Positions 8,143-16,771 of a stretch of DNA of 64,000 bases are shown one piece after another. Position 1 is the stretch's first letter, and each line of letters starts with the position of its first letter. This stretch comes from CAYWVR01 sp964461715 (lineage in GTDB: Bacteria; Planctomycetota; Phycisphaerae; FEN-1346), in the NCBI GenBank assembly GCA_964461715.1, contig CAYWVR010000010.1, positions 40,646 through 104,645 on the forward strand. The letters are read 5' to 3'. The notes under the pieces were generated by a model. That model saw only the letters and a program-made list of their open reading frames with translations, had not been told where the DNA came from and did no database searches. The position numbers and the translations under genes were made by a program.

Positions 8143-10943
8143 CCGAACCCGCCGCCCGCCCGCAGCCGCTCCCGAAAACCTACGACCCGGCGGCCGTCGA
8201 GGACCGCCTCTACGAGGCGTGGGAGAAGGGCGGGTACTTCCACCCCGCCCCCGACGACCCCGCCCGCACCTTCACCATCGTCATCCCCCCGCCGAACGTC
8301 ACGGACCGGCTGCACCTGGGGCACGCCCTTAACAATACGCTCCAGGACATCCTCATCCGTTGGCATCGGATGCGGGGCGAGACGACCCTCTGGGTGCCCG
8401 GCACCGACCACGCGGGCATCGCCACGCAGGCCGTGGTCGAGCGGCGGATGCTGGAGGAGGAGGGTCGGACCCGCCACGACGTCGGCCGCGAGGCCCTGGT
8501 GCAGCGAATCCGCGACTGGCGCCGGCGGAGCGGCGACCTGATCCTCGAGCAGCTCCGCAAGATCGGCTCCTCCTGCGACTGGGAGCGGACGCGCTTCACG
8601 CTCGACCCGACGCTGGCCCGGGCCGTGCGGACCGTCTTCTTCCGGATGTTCGTCGACGGCCTCATCTACCGCGGCAAGCGCCTCGTCAACTGGGACACGC
8701 ATCTCCAGACCGCCGTCGCCGACGACGAGGTTTACCACGAGACGGTCGCGGGGCACCTGTGGCACATCCGGTATCCGGTGAAGGGCGAGCCCGACCGGTT
8801 CCTCTCCGTCGCGACGACGCGGCCCGAGACGATGCTCGGCGACACGGCCGTCGCGGTCCACCCGAAGGACGCGCGGTACGCGGACCTGGTGGGGAGGACG
8901 GTGATTCTGCCGCTCCTGGAGCGCGAGATTCCCGTGATTGCCGACGGGCTCCTCGTGGACCCCGAGTTCGGGAGCGGGTGCGTCAAGGTGACCCCGGCCC
9001 ATGACCCGAACGACTACGAGACGGGCCTCCGGCACGACCTCGCGATGATCAACATCCTGACGCCCGACGGGAAGATCAGCGCGGCGGGCGGTCCGTATGC
9101 GGGGCTGGACCGGTTCGAGGCCCGCACGAAGGTGGTCGCGGACCTCGAGACGCGGGGTCTGCTGGCGCGGGTCCAGGACTACGAGACGGAGGTCGGCCAC
9201 TCGGACCGCTCCAAGACGCCCGTCGAGCCGTACCTCTCGGACCAGTGGTGGATGAGGATGAGCGCCTTGGCGGACGCGACGATGGCGGCGGTCGAGGACG
9301 GACGCGTGCGGTTCCACCCGGACCGCTACGCGCGGACCTATCTCGAATGGCTCGGGCAAAAGCGCGACTGGTGCATCTCCCGCCAGCTCTGGTGGGGGCA
9401 CCAGATCCCCATCTGGCACGCCGCGACCGTGACGGAGGCGGAGCTCCGGGACGCCTTCGGCGGCCGCCCGGACATCGTGTGGCGGGCGGACGAGGAGCGC
9501 GGGGGCTTCAACCTCTGCTCCCTCAAGGAGGACCTCGCCCCGGACGCCCTCGGCGGCCACGCCCTCGAGCAGGACCCGGACGTCCTCGACACGTGGTTCT
9601 CCTCGGCCCTCTGGCCCTTCTCGACGCTCGGCTGGCCGGAGCCGACGGAGGACCTGAAGGCGTTCTACCCGACGGACGTCCTCGTCACGGCCCGCGAGAT
9701 CATCACGCTCTGGGTCGCGCGGATGGTGATGATGGGGCTTTATAACCTGAAGGAGGCGCCATTCAGCGACGTCTACATCCATGCGATGATCCAGGACGGC
9801 GAAGGGCGGCCCATGAAGAAGAGTCTCGGCAACGGCGTCGACCCGCTCGACGTGGTCGCGACGCACGGGGCCGACGCCCTGCGCTTCACGCTCGCCTACA
9901 TGACGACCGAGACGCAGGACGTGCGGATGCCCGTCGAGACCGACCCCGCCACCGGCCGCAACACGAGCCCGAAGTTCGACATGGGCCGGAACTTCTGCAA
10001 CAAGCTCTGGAACGCGGGCCGGTTTGCCCTGATGAACCTCGAAGGGGCGGCGGAGGCGGCGTTCGAACGGGAGGGGCTTCGCCTCGAGGACCGGTGGGTC
10101 CTGGCCCGGTCGGAGGCGACGCTCCGGGCCCTGGAGGACCAGCTCGGAGATTTTCATTTCCAGATGAGCCTTATGGGTCTCTATGACTTCTTCTGGCGGG
10201 ATTTCTGCGACTGGTACCTGGAGGCCGCCAAACCGCGCCTCGCCGACCCGGCCGAGCGGCCGACGGCCCAGCGGGTCCTCGCGTTCGTGCTGGACCGGTC
10301 GCTGCGGATGCTGCACCCGTTCGTGCCGTTCGTGACCGAGGCGCTCTGGGAAGCGCTCGCCGCGACGGTCCCGGAGCGGGGCCTGGAGGGCCTGGCGGAG
10401 GCGCCGGCGAGCGGGCGGCTCATTGCGGCGGCATGGCCGGGGCGGTCGGACGCGCTCGCGGACGAGGGGGCCGAGGCCGAGTTCGAGGCGGTCCAGGACC
10501 TTGTGCGGGCGGTCCGCACCATTCGCAGCAACTTCCAGGTGCCGCCCGGAGAGAAGGTGAAGGCCCTGGTCCGGGCGAGCGTCGAAAGGGCGGAGACGCA
10601 CGCGGCCGCGGCGGGTTTGGTTGCGGTCCTCGCGGGCATCGCGCACCTGGAGGCCGGGCCCGAGGTCGCGAAGCCGGCGCAGGCGGCGACGGAGGTCCTG
10701 GCAGGCGGCGACGAGGTCTACGTCCCCCTCGAGGGCCTCATTGATGTGGAGGCCGAGCGGGCGCGGCTCGGCGAGCGGATCGCGAAGGAGCGGGGGTTCC
10801 TGGCGGGGATCGAGAAAAAGCTCGCGAATGAGAACTTCGTCACCAAGGCCCCGGCGAAGGTCGTCGAGCGGGAGAAGAAGCGGGCCGAGGAAGTGCGCGA
10901 GGCGCTCGCGGCCCTGGAGAAGAATCTGGAGGAGTTGGGGTAG
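8139..10943 (+). CDS. valS: Valyl-tRNA synthetase
   Basis: A 934-residue class I aminoacyl-tRNA synthetase that charges tRNA-Val and edits misacylated threonine. The HIGH motif reads HLGHAL near residue 52. The KMSKS loop near residue 558 reads MKKSLGN, so the first Ser of the usual MSKS is Lys. The CP1 editing insertion (TTRPETMLGDTAVAVHP) is present. The anticodon-binding helical domain follows. The last 70 residues form the long arginine/lysine/glutamate-rich coiled coil typical of ValRS (ERARLGERIAKERGFLAGIE). Length is close to the E. coli enzyme. The start overlaps the cimA stop in ATGA, indicating translational coupling. Confidence 0.97.
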   Translation: MTEPAARPQPLPKTYDPAAVEDRLYEAWEKGGYFHPAPDDPARTFTIVIPPPNVTDRLHLGHALNNTLQDILIRWHRMRGETTLWVPGTDHAGIATQAVVERRMLEEEGRTRHDVGREALVQRIRDWRRRSGDLILEQLRKIGSSCDWERTRFTLDPTLARAVRTVFFRMFVDGLIYRGKRLVNWDTHLQTAVADDEVYHETVAGHLWHIRYPVKGEPDRFLSVATTRPETMLGDTAVAVHPKDARYADLVGRTVILPLLEREIPVIADGLLVDPEFGSGCVKVTPAHDPNDYETGLRHDLAMINILTPDGKISAAGGPYAGLDRFEARTKVVADLETRGLLARVQDYETEVGHSDRSKTPVEPYLSDQWWMRMSALADATMAAVEDGRVRFHPDRYARTYLEWLGQKRDWCISRQLWWGHQIPIWHAATVTEAELRDAFGGRPDIVWRADEERGGFNLCSLKEDLAPDALGGHALEQDPDVLDTWFSSALWPFSTLGWPEPTEDLKAFYPTDVLVTAREIITLWVARMVMMGLYNLKEAPFSDVYIHAMIQDGEGRPMKKSLGNGVDPLDVVATHGADALRFTLAYMTTETQDVRMPVETDPATGRNTSPKFDMGRNFCNKLWNAGRFALMNLEGAAEAAFEREGLRLEDRWVLARSEATLRALEDQLGDFHFQMSLMGLYDFFWRDFCDWYLEAAKPRLADPAERPTAQRVLAFVLDRSLRMLHPFVPFVTEALWEALAATVPERGLEGLAEAPASGRLIAAAWPGRSDALADEGAEAEFEAVQDLVRAVRTIRSNFQVPPGEKVKALVRASVERAETHAAAAGLVAVLAGIAHLEAGPEVAKPAQAATEVLAGGDEVYVPLEGLIDVEAERARLGERIAKERGFLAGIEKKLANENFVTKAPAKVVEREKKRAEEVREALAALEKNLEELG

Positions 10944-11021
10944 CGGGACGCGCACGCCGTGCCGGGGTTTCGTCCTTCGGGCTTCGGATTTCGTCGATGG
11001 CGCGGCAGGGGGTTTTGCGTC

Positions 11022-11049
11022 TTGCCCGCGGTGCTCGGCGCGGTAGAAT
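11022..11049 (+). promoter_or_regulatory. Predicted promoter of the bifunctional nuclease gene
   Basis: TTGCCC at 11022-11027 and TAGAAT at 11044-11049 are 16 bases apart, ending 29 bases before the ATG at 11079. It lies in a 135-base gap after valS, so the nuclease pair can be transcribed separately. Confidence 0.45.
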
Positions 11050-11078
11050 GGCGGGGCGCATCTGGACGGGAGCCGTCG

Positions 11079-11495
11079 ATGGACATCCGCTGCGAACTCG
11101 TCCGCATCATGATCACCGAGACGGGCGAGCACCAGATCATCGTCCTGAAGGAGGCCGAGGGCGAGCGGGCGTTTCCCATCGTGATCGGGTTCTTCGAGGC
11201 CGCGGCCATCGACCGGCGCCTCAAAGGGCACGTCACCCCGCGTCCCCTGACGCACGACCTCCTGTCCGGGGTCATCGGGGGGATGGGCGGGGAGCTCGCG
11301 CGGATCATCGTCAAGGACCTCAAGGAGCACACGTTCTACGCGGACCTCGTGATCCGGCAGAACGGCGAGGAGGTGCGCGTGGACGCGCGGCCCTCGGACG
11401 CGATCGCGCTGGCGGTGGCGAACGACACGCCCATCTTCGTGGCCTCGGACGTGCTGGAGGAGGTAGCCGGGCCTCCCCCGGGGCCGACGTCATGA
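11079..11495 (+). CDS. Bifunctional nuclease family protein (DUF151/BFN)
   Basis: A 138-residue BFN domain protein. The domain is complete: GERAFPIVIGFFEAAAI, the RPLTHDLLSGVI block, a tfYADLVI-like strand, and the invariant VDARPSDAIALAVANDTPIFV. Family members have DNase and RNase activity in plants, and a Thermotoga structure is known; the bacterial role is unclear. The short C-terminal tail is PG-rich. The stop overlaps the start of the next gene in ATGA, so the two proteins are probably made together. It is not a transporter or a metabolic enzyme by any motif I can see. Confidence 0.85.
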   Translation: MDIRCELVRIMITETGEHQIIVLKEAEGERAFPIVIGFFEAAAIDRRLKGHVTPRPLTHDLLSGVIGGMGGELARIIVKDLKEHTFYADLVIRQNGEEVRVDARPSDAIALAVANDTPIFVASDVLEEVAGPPPGPTS

Positions 11496-12649
11496 CGCGG
11501 CCCGTCCGCACCGGATCTCGTCCCTGCCTGGTCGCGCTCGGCCTGCTCGCGTTGGGGGCGTTTCCCGCCGACGGCGCCGCCCACCCGGAGGCCGCGCGCA
11601 CGCTCGTTCTCGCCAATGCCACGGTGCCCGCGGGTCTCGGCGTCGCGCGTCATTACATGGCGGCCCGGGGCATTCCGGCGGAGAACCTGTGGGTGGTCGA
11701 GGCGCCGGCCGAGGAGGAGATCGACCGCGAGACGTTCGAGCGGACGATTCGCGGGCCGGTCCGGGCGTTCCTCGAGCGGTGGAGCGGACGGTTCGACGTC
11801 GAGCTGCCCGACGGGACGCTGCGCCTCGGCCTGGAGCCGCGGCGTCCGAAGTACCTCGTGCCCGTCTACGGCGTGCCCATAAAGGTCAAGGGATACGAGG
11901 ACGTCAAGACCATGTACATGTCGCGGGCAGCGGCGGTGGATTCCGAGCTGGTCCTCGCCCCGACGGGACGCCACGAGCTGGTGGGCCCGCTCGCGAACCC
12001 GTACTTCGGGGCGGCCATCGCGTTCGGTCCGCCCTTTGACGCGGGGATGATTCTCGTCTCGCGGCTCGACGGTCCCTCGCCGGCGATCGCGCGGCGGCTC
12101 GTCGACGACGCCATCTGGGCGGAGGCGAACGGCCTCCAGGGCCGGGCCTACGTCGATATGCGGGGCATCAAGGCGGGCGGCTACGCCGTCGGCGACGCGT
12201 GGCTCGGCCGCGCTGCCGCCATGCTCCGGCGGGGCGGGTTCGAGACGGAGGTCGACACGCGGCCGGAGGTCTGGCCGCTCGCCCACCCGATGCCCGACGC
12301 CGCCGTGTACCTCGGGTGGTACCACAAGGAGGCGGTCGGGCCGATGGTGGGGCGGGACTTCCGCTTCAATCGCGGGGCCATCGCGTACCATCTCCAGAGT
12401 TTCACGGGGGCGGCGATCCGCGACCCGAAGCGCCACTGGGTCGGGCCGCTCCTGGTGCAGGGGGCCTGCGTGACGGCCGGGGCGGTCTACGAGCCGTTTC
12501 TGGCCGGGACGCCGAACGTGGACCTGTTGGTCTCGCGCCTGCTGCGCGGCCATTCCTGGGGCGAAGCCGCCTACATGGCCCAATCCCGGATTTCCTGGCA
12601 GATGTGCTTCATCGGCGACCCGCTCTACCGTCCGTTCGGGCGGCGGTGA
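11492..12649 (+). CDS. TIGR03790 family secreted protein
   Basis: A 385-residue protein with a signal peptide (LVALGLLALGAFPADGAA) and the start typical of TIGR03790 proteins: TLVLANATVPAGLGVARHYMAARGIPAENL. Further family features are the KYLVPVYGVPIKVKG segment, a TMYMSRAAAVDSEL stretch and a C-terminal GDPLYRPFGRR. Members are found mainly in planctomycetes, acidobacteria and myxobacteria, often exported, with no known activity. It is coupled to the BFN gene by a four-base overlap. No catalytic residues can be named with confidence. Confidence 0.75.
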   Translation: MTRPVRTGSRPCLVALGLLALGAFPADGAAHPEAARTLVLANATVPAGLGVARHYMAARGIPAENLWVVEAPAEEEIDRETFERTIRGPVRAFLERWSGRFDVELPDGTLRLGLEPRRPKYLVPVYGVPIKVKGYEDVKTMYMSRAAAVDSELVLAPTGRHELVGPLANPYFGAAIAFGPPFDAGMILVSRLDGPSPAIARRLVDDAIWAEANGLQGRAYVDMRGIKAGGYAVGDAWLGRAAAMLRRGGFETEVDTRPEVWPLAHPMPDAAVYLGWYHKEAVGPMVGRDFRFNRGAIAYHLQSFTGAAIRDPKRHWVGPLLVQGACVTAGAVYEPFLAGTPNVDLLVSRLLRGHSWGEAAYMAQSRISWQMCFIGDPLYRPFGRR

Positions 12650-12655
12650 GGCTGC

Positions 12656-12685
12656 TTGACGCCGCGGACTCCGGCCAGGCATAGT
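12656..12685 (+). promoter_or_regulatory. Possible promoter ahead of a HicB-like remnant
   Basis: TTGACG (12656-12661) and CATAGT (12680-12685) with an 18-base gap, overlapping the end of the TIGR03790 gene region. It points at the antitoxin-like remnant that follows. Confidence 0.3.
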
Positions 12686-12691
12686 GGGGGT

Positions 12692-12775
12692 GGAGATGCT
12701 GCGACGAAACGGACCGTGACGCTGGAGCGCGACGAGTCGGGCATGCTTGTGGCGGAGTGTCCGGCGATTCCCTGA
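12692..12775 (+). pseudogene. HicB-like antitoxin N-terminal remnant
   Basis: In one frame this short stretch reads TVTLERDESGMLVAECPAIP and then stops at TGA 12773-12775. That matches the first beta strands of HicB-family antitoxins (pattern TVVLERDEDGGYVVECPALP followed by GC). The usual next residues, the remaining half of the domain, the DNA-binding tail and a HicA partner are all absent. No ATG lies in frame before it within the preserved part. I read it as a decayed toxin-antitoxin locus. The match rests on about 20 residues. Confidence 0.4.
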
Positions 12776-12839
12776 TCCGCGCCGCATGGCGGACGGTCGA
12801 CGAGTTCGTCGATCTGGTGTAGAAATCGAGTTCCGGCCC

Positions 12840-13910
12840 CTATGCCGGCTCGCCCTCGAAAAGGTCCGGTTGCTCGGGGGGGCGGCCTTTCCCGGGGGGC
12901 TTCGAGTCACAGGGGGGTTCGAGGCCGAGGTGGGCGAAGGCGGCGCCTGTGGCGACGCGGCCCTGTCGGGTGCGGCCGACGAAGCCGATCTTCAAGAGGA
13001 AGGGCTCGACCATGTCCACGAGGGTGTCGACCTCCTCGTTCAAGGTGGCGGCGATGGCCTCGATGCCGGCCGGGCCGCCCTTGTAGATTTCGATGAGGGT
13101 CCGCAGGAACTTGCGGTCCAGCTCGTCGAGGCCCCGCGCGTCGACGGCCTCCATTTCGAGGCCCCGTCGGGCGAGCTCGGGCGTCAGGCGCCCGTCGCCC
13201 TTGACCTGGGCGAAATCGCGCACGCGGCGCATGAGGCGGATGGCGATGCGCGGCGTGCCGCGGCTTCGGCGGGCGACCTCTCGCAGGGCCGCCTCCTCGG
13301 CTTCGACCTCCAGCAGTTCGGCCGAGCGGCGGGCGATCTTCAGGAGGTCCTCCTCCGGGTAGAACTCGAAGTGGTGGAAGATGCCGAAACGTTCCCGCAA
13401 GGGGGCCGAGAGGAACCCGGCCCGCGTCGTCGCGCCGATCAGCGTGAAGGGGGGGAGCGGGACGTTGATCGTCCGGGCGAACGAGCCGCGGTCGACCGTG
13501 ATGTCGATCCGGAACTCCTCCATGGCCGGGTAGATGAACTCCTCGACCACGGGCCCGAGGCGATGAATCTCGTCGATGAAGAGGACGTCGCCCTCGGTGA
13601 GGTTCGTCAGGATGCCCACGAGGTCCGCCGGCCGCGTCAGGGCCGGGCCGCTGGTGGTCTTGATCCCCGCGCCCCTCTCGGCGGCGACGACGTGGGCGAG
13701 GGTCGTCTTGCCGAGGCCGGGCGGGCCATAGAAGAGGACGTGTTCGAGCGGCTCGTCGCGACCGCGTGCGGCCTCGATGGCGATGGAGAGCTTCTGGCGG
13801 AGGGTCTCCTGGCCGATGACCTCCGAGAGGTCCTTCGGTCGGAGGCTCCAGGAGAAGCCTTCCTCCTCGGGGCCCTGGCTGTCGGGACTGACGATGCGTT
13901 CGCGCGGCAT
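12840..13910 (-). CDS. ruvB: Holliday junction branch migration ATPase RuvB
   Basis: A 356-residue AAA+ motor that drives branch migration of Holliday junctions with RuvA. Walker A is FYGPPGLGKTTLA, Walker B LFIDEIHRL, sensor 1 LIGATTRAG, and the arginine-finger region is APLRERFG. The C-terminal winged helix is present (IYKGGPAGIEAIAATLNEE to GRTRQGRVAT). The C-terminus is extended by about 25 Pro/Gly/Lys-rich residues. It is the last gene of the minus-strand cysS-ruvC-ruvA-ruvB run, three bases after ruvA. Confidence 0.97.
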   Translation of the reverse strand: MPRERIVSPDSQGPEEEGFSWSLRPKDLSEVIGQETLRQKLSIAIEAARGRDEPLEHVLFYGPPGLGKTTLAHVVAAERGAGIKTTSGPALTRPADLVGILTNLTEGDVLFIDEIHRLGPVVEEFIYPAMEEFRIDITVDRGSFARTINVPLPPFTLIGATTRAGFLSAPLRERFGIFHHFEFYPEEDLLKIARRSAELLEVEAEEAALREVARRSRGTPRIAIRLMRRVRDFAQVKGDGRLTPELARRGLEMEAVDARGLDELDRKFLRTLIEIYKGGPAGIEAIAATLNEEVDTLVDMVEPFLLKIGFVGRTRQGRVATGAAFAHLGLEPPCDSKPPGKGRPPEQPDLFEGEPA

Positions 13911-13913
13911 AGG

Positions 13914-14540
13914 CTATCCCTCGGCGGGCGTGGCGCCCTGGTGGAACGCCTCGCGGATGATCCGGTCGACGGGGGCCTCGACGCCGAGGCGTTCGACGGC
14001 CGCCTCCACGCGGGCCGACGCCTCGGGGCGCGCCAGGCCCAGTTGCACCAGCACGTCGACGGCCTCGGCCTCGGCGGCGGTGGCCTCGCGTCCGGTCTCG
14101 GCGGCGGCGCCGAGGGCGAACTCCTCCAGCTTCCCGTACAGCTCGGCGATGATCTTCTCCGCGGTGCGACGACCCACGCCGGGGAGCTGGGCCAGCCGGC
14201 TCGCGTCGCGGGCCTCGATGGACCGGGCCATCTGTCCGACCGGTAGCACGAGGCTCTTCAGCCCCTTCGCGATGCCGATGCCCTGGACGCTCACGTAGCG
14301 CATGAAGAATCGCCGATCGGTCTCGGCGAGAAAGCCCACGAGGCGCGGGACCATCTGCCCGTAGGCGGGGTTTCCATCGAAATATTCGAGTGTATGGAGG
14401 GCGATCTTCTGCCCGAGGCGCGGGCGCAGCTCGTCGGCCGTGACGGGCGCGAGCATGACCTCGTAGGCCACCGCCCCGGCCGCGACGACGGCCCGGTCGT
14501 CCGCGAGGTGCTCCAGCGTCCCGGTGATGCGTGCGATCAT
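13914..14540 (-). CDS. ruvA: Holliday junction DNA helicase subunit RuvA
   Basis: This 208-residue protein binds four-way junctions as a tetramer and loads RuvB. The N-terminal OB fold starts MIARITGTLEHLADDRAVV. The two helix-hairpin-helix motifs are YVSVQGIGIAKGLKSL and LAQLPGVGRRTAEKIIAEL. The flexible linker and the C-terminal domain III that contacts RuvB follow (DVLVQLGLARPEA to IIREAF). Its start overlaps the ruvC stop by four bases. Confidence 0.95.
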   Translation of the reverse strand: MIARITGTLEHLADDRAVVAAGAVAYEVMLAPVTADELRPRLGQKIALHTLEYFDGNPAYGQMVPRLVGFLAETDRRFFMRYVSVQGIGIAKGLKSLVLPVGQMARSIEARDASRLAQLPGVGRRTAEKIIAELYGKLEEFALGAAAETGREATAAEAEAVDVLVQLGLARPEASARVEAAVERLGVEAPVDRIIREAFHQGATPAEG

Positions 14541-15034
14541 GAGCGGACCTTCCGGCGGGCGGCCGTGTGGACGTGACAGAGGGCCGCGGCGAGGGCGTCG
14601 GCGACGTCGGCCGGCTCGGGCGATTCCGAGAGCTCCAGCGCGATCGCGACGGCCCGCTGCACCTGGACCTTCGAGGCATGCCCGGCGCCGACGAGCGATT
14701 TCTTGATGCGCGTCGCCCCGTAGCTCGCCACCGGCACGCCGGCCTTCGCCAGGGCGAGGAACAGAACCCCCCGGGCGTGGCCCATGAGGATGGCCGTCCG
14801 CGGGTGTTTGTAGTGGGAGTAGAGCTGCTCGACGGCGGCGGCATCGGGGCGGAACTCCGCCAGGACCTCCGCGAGGCCGTCGTGCAGCTCGCGGAGACGC
14901 GCCTCGAGCGGCCCGTCGGCGTCGGTCTTCACGAGCCCCGCCTCCACGAGGCGCGGCGGTCCCCTCTCGGCCCGCGTCTCGATGACGCCGTAACCGGTCT
15001 GGCGAAGCCCGGGATCGATGCCGAGGATTTTCAT
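14537..15034 (-). CDS. ruvC: Crossover junction endodeoxyribonuclease RuvC
   Basis: This 165-residue RNase H-fold resolvase cuts Holliday junctions symmetrically. The acidic active-site residues are visible: Asp7 in MKILGIDPGLRQTGYG, Glu in AAVEQLYS, and the late aspartates in PEPADVADALAAALCH. The conserved LMGHARGVLFL and TRIKKSLVGAGHASKVQV blocks are intact. Its ATG overlaps the stop of the small nucleotidyltransferase gene upstream (ATGA), so it lies inside the ispF-cysS operon. The region just before the start is built of a short repeated word. Confidence 0.95.
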   Translation of the reverse strand: MKILGIDPGLRQTGYGVIETRAERGPPRLVEAGLVKTDADGPLEARLRELHDGLAEVLAEFRPDAAAVEQLYSHYKHPRTAILMGHARGVLFLALAKAGVPVASYGATRIKKSLVGAGHASKVQVQRAVAIALELSESPEPADVADALAAALCHVHTAARRKVRS

Positions 15035-15249
15035 GAATGCGGATTTCGGATTTCGGAATGCGGATTGGCCATCAAGGTGTGTCCGCGCCTCCGGTCGGGC
15101 GGAAGGCCTTCCACCGCAAGATCGACATCCCGGGCCTTACCCGGTTCGCCGTGCGCGGCTGAACCAAAGAGATACACCCCTTTTGCGTCGATTGGCTTCA
15201 ACGCCTCGGCGGCCTTGGCGATGCGGTCCCTCAACTCCTCGGGGGTCAT
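15031..15249 (-). CDS. Truncated nucleotidyltransferase-domain protein (MNT-like)
   Basis: Seventy-two residues. Residues 25-50 carry the pol-beta-type nucleotidyltransferase signature: LFGSAAHGEPGKARDVDLAV, with the Gly-Ser pair and the Asp-x-Asp metal ligands. Minimal nucleotidyltransferases (MntA and relatives) run to about 100-140 residues with a third Asp on a later strand; here the frame goes straight into RRRGHTLMANPHSEIRNPHS, encoded by a short repeated sequence. The third ligand is therefore missing and the protein is probably inactive. It sits 12 bases after cysS and overlaps ruvC by four bases. A HEPN partner is not present. Confidence 0.6.
   Translation of the reverse strand: MTPEELRDRIAKAAEALKPIDAKGVYLFGSAAHGEPGKARDVDLAVEGLPPDRRRGHTLMANPHSEIRNPHS
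15035..15066. repeat. Short direct repeat at the end of the truncated nucleotidyltransferase
   Basis: GAATGCGGATT occurs at 15035-15045 and 15056-15066, with GGATTTCGGATTTCGG between. It encodes the odd C-terminal tail of the truncated gene and overlaps the ruvC ribosome-binding region. Confidence 0.6.
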
Positions 15250-15261
15250 GGCACGTGTCTC

Positions 15262-16719
15262 CTACGCCCGCCGCCAGGTCGTGCCCCGGGGTGTCTCTTC
15301 GAGGACGATGCCGACATCCCGGAGGCGGTCGCGGAGGGCGTCGGCCCGGGCGAAGTCCCGGGCCTTGCGGGCCTCGGCGCGCTCGGCGATCAGTATCTCG
15401 ACGACGCCGCCGAGGACCTCGGCGCCGGCCGCATCCGCCGCCTCGAACTCCAGCCCCAGCACCGTGCCGCCCAGCTCCGCGAACGTTGCGTCGAAGGCCT
15501 CGAGCGTCCCGCGGGTCGCGCCTCCGACGCTCGCGCGGTTCGCCTCGCGCGCCAGGTCGAAGAGCGCCGCCAGCGCACCGGGGGTGTTGAAGTCGTCGTC
15601 CATCGCCTCGGCGAAGCGGCGGCGGACCTCGGCTTCGGCCTTTGCGGCTTCGTCCGCGGCGGCGCCCTCGCCGGCCCGGGGCAGGGCCTGACGGACCGCG
15701 CCCACCGCGCCCGCGAGCCGCTCGTATCCCGCGCGGGCCGCCCCAAGCGCCTCCTCCGAAAAGTCGGTCGGGCTTCGGTAGTGGCTCTGGAGCAGAAAGA
15801 GCCGCACGACCATGGGCGGCCACTTTTGGAATGCGTCGCGCAGGGTGATGAAGTTCCCGAGGCTCTTGCCCATCTTTTGCCCGTCCACGGTCACCATGTT
15901 GTTGTGGAGCCAGTAGCGGACGAAGGGTTTGCCGGTGGCGGCCTCGGCCTGGGCGATCTCGTCCTCGTGGTGGGGGAAGGCGTTCTCGAGGCCCCCGCCG
16001 TGGATGTCGAGCGTGTCCCCTAGATACTTCTGGCTCATCGCGGTGCACTCGAGGTGCCACCCGGGGTAGCCCATGCCCCACGGGCTGGGCCACTGCATGA
16101 CGTGGCCGGGCTCGGCGCGTTTCCAGAGGGCGAAGTCGGCGGGCCGGCGCTTGTCGGAGCTCGTCTCGACGCGGGTGCCGGAGACGGCGTCGCCCGTGCT
16201 GCGGCCGGAGAGCTTGCCGTAGCCGGGCCAACTCGAGACGTCGAAGTAGACGTTGCCCTCGGCCTCGTAGGCGTGCCCGGCTCTGAGGAGGCGCTGGACG
16301 TGCTCGATCTGCTCGATGACGTGGCCGGAGGCGGTCGGGGCGATGTCGGGCCGGAGGACGTTCAAGGCGTCCATGTCCTCGAAGTAGCGGCGTGTGTACT
16401 CCTGGGCGATCTGCATCGGGTGGACGCGCTCGGCCCGGGCCTTCTTCTCGACCTTGTCCTCGCCCTGGTCGGCATCGTCCGTCAGGTGGCCCACGTCCGT
16501 GATGTTCTGGACGTAGCGGACCTGGTACCCCAGGTGCCGCAGGTACCGGACGATGACGTCGAAGGCGACGTAGCTCTTGGCGTGGCCGAGGTGGGCGTCG
16601 CCGTAGACGGTCGGCCCGCAGACGTACATGCCGACGGCCGGGGACCGGAGCGGCTCGAAGCGCTCGAGGGTCCGCGAGAGGGTGTTGTGGACGTGCAGGT
16701 TGTGGTCGCGAAGCGTCAT
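15262..16719 (-). CDS. cysS: Cysteinyl-tRNA synthetase
   Basis: A 485-residue class Ia synthetase. The start of the catalytic domain is MYVCGPTVYGDAHLGHAKSY, giving the first zinc Cys and the HIGH motif as HLGH. The other zinc ligands are in GWHLECTAMS and the HHEDE segment of NAFPHHEDEIAQ. The KMSKS loop reads QKMGKSLGNF. The C-terminal DALR domain is longer than usual in Ala/Glu. A TTG start at 16737 is possible, but ATG 16719 is preferred because GGAG lies six bases before it and the next residues MTLRDHNLHVHNTLSRTLE fit family starts. It lies 52 bases after ispF. Confidence 0.96.
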   Translation of the reverse strand: MTLRDHNLHVHNTLSRTLERFEPLRSPAVGMYVCGPTVYGDAHLGHAKSYVAFDVIVRYLRHLGYQVRYVQNITDVGHLTDDADQGEDKVEKKARAERVHPMQIAQEYTRRYFEDMDALNVLRPDIAPTASGHVIEQIEHVQRLLRAGHAYEAEGNVYFDVSSWPGYGKLSGRSTGDAVSGTRVETSSDKRRPADFALWKRAEPGHVMQWPSPWGMGYPGWHLECTAMSQKYLGDTLDIHGGGLENAFPHHEDEIAQAEAATGKPFVRYWLHNNMVTVDGQKMGKSLGNFITLRDAFQKWPPMVVRLFLLQSHYRSPTDFSEEALGAARAGYERLAGAVGAVRQALPRAGEGAAADEAAKAEAEVRRRFAEAMDDDFNTPGALAALFDLAREANRASVGGATRGTLEAFDATFAELGGTVLGLEFEAADAAGAEVLGGVVEILIAERAEARKARDFARADALRDRLRDVGIVLEETPRGTTWRRA

Positions 16720-16771
16720 GTTCGACTCCAAAGACAAGCGCCGGCCCGGGCCGGCGGCTGACGTTGCCCGG

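Noticed and set aside
7953..11330. A 1125-codon open frame on the minus strand opposite valS
   Set aside because: It is Arg/Gly/Pro/His-rich, has no family motif and exactly shadows valS and the BFN gene; long antisense frames are expected at this GC content.
12747..14246. A 499-codon open frame on the plus strand opposite ruvA and ruvB
   Set aside because: Shadow of well-supported ruvB/ruvA; composition is abnormal (Gly, Asp, Glu, Arg runs) and no ribosome site is present.
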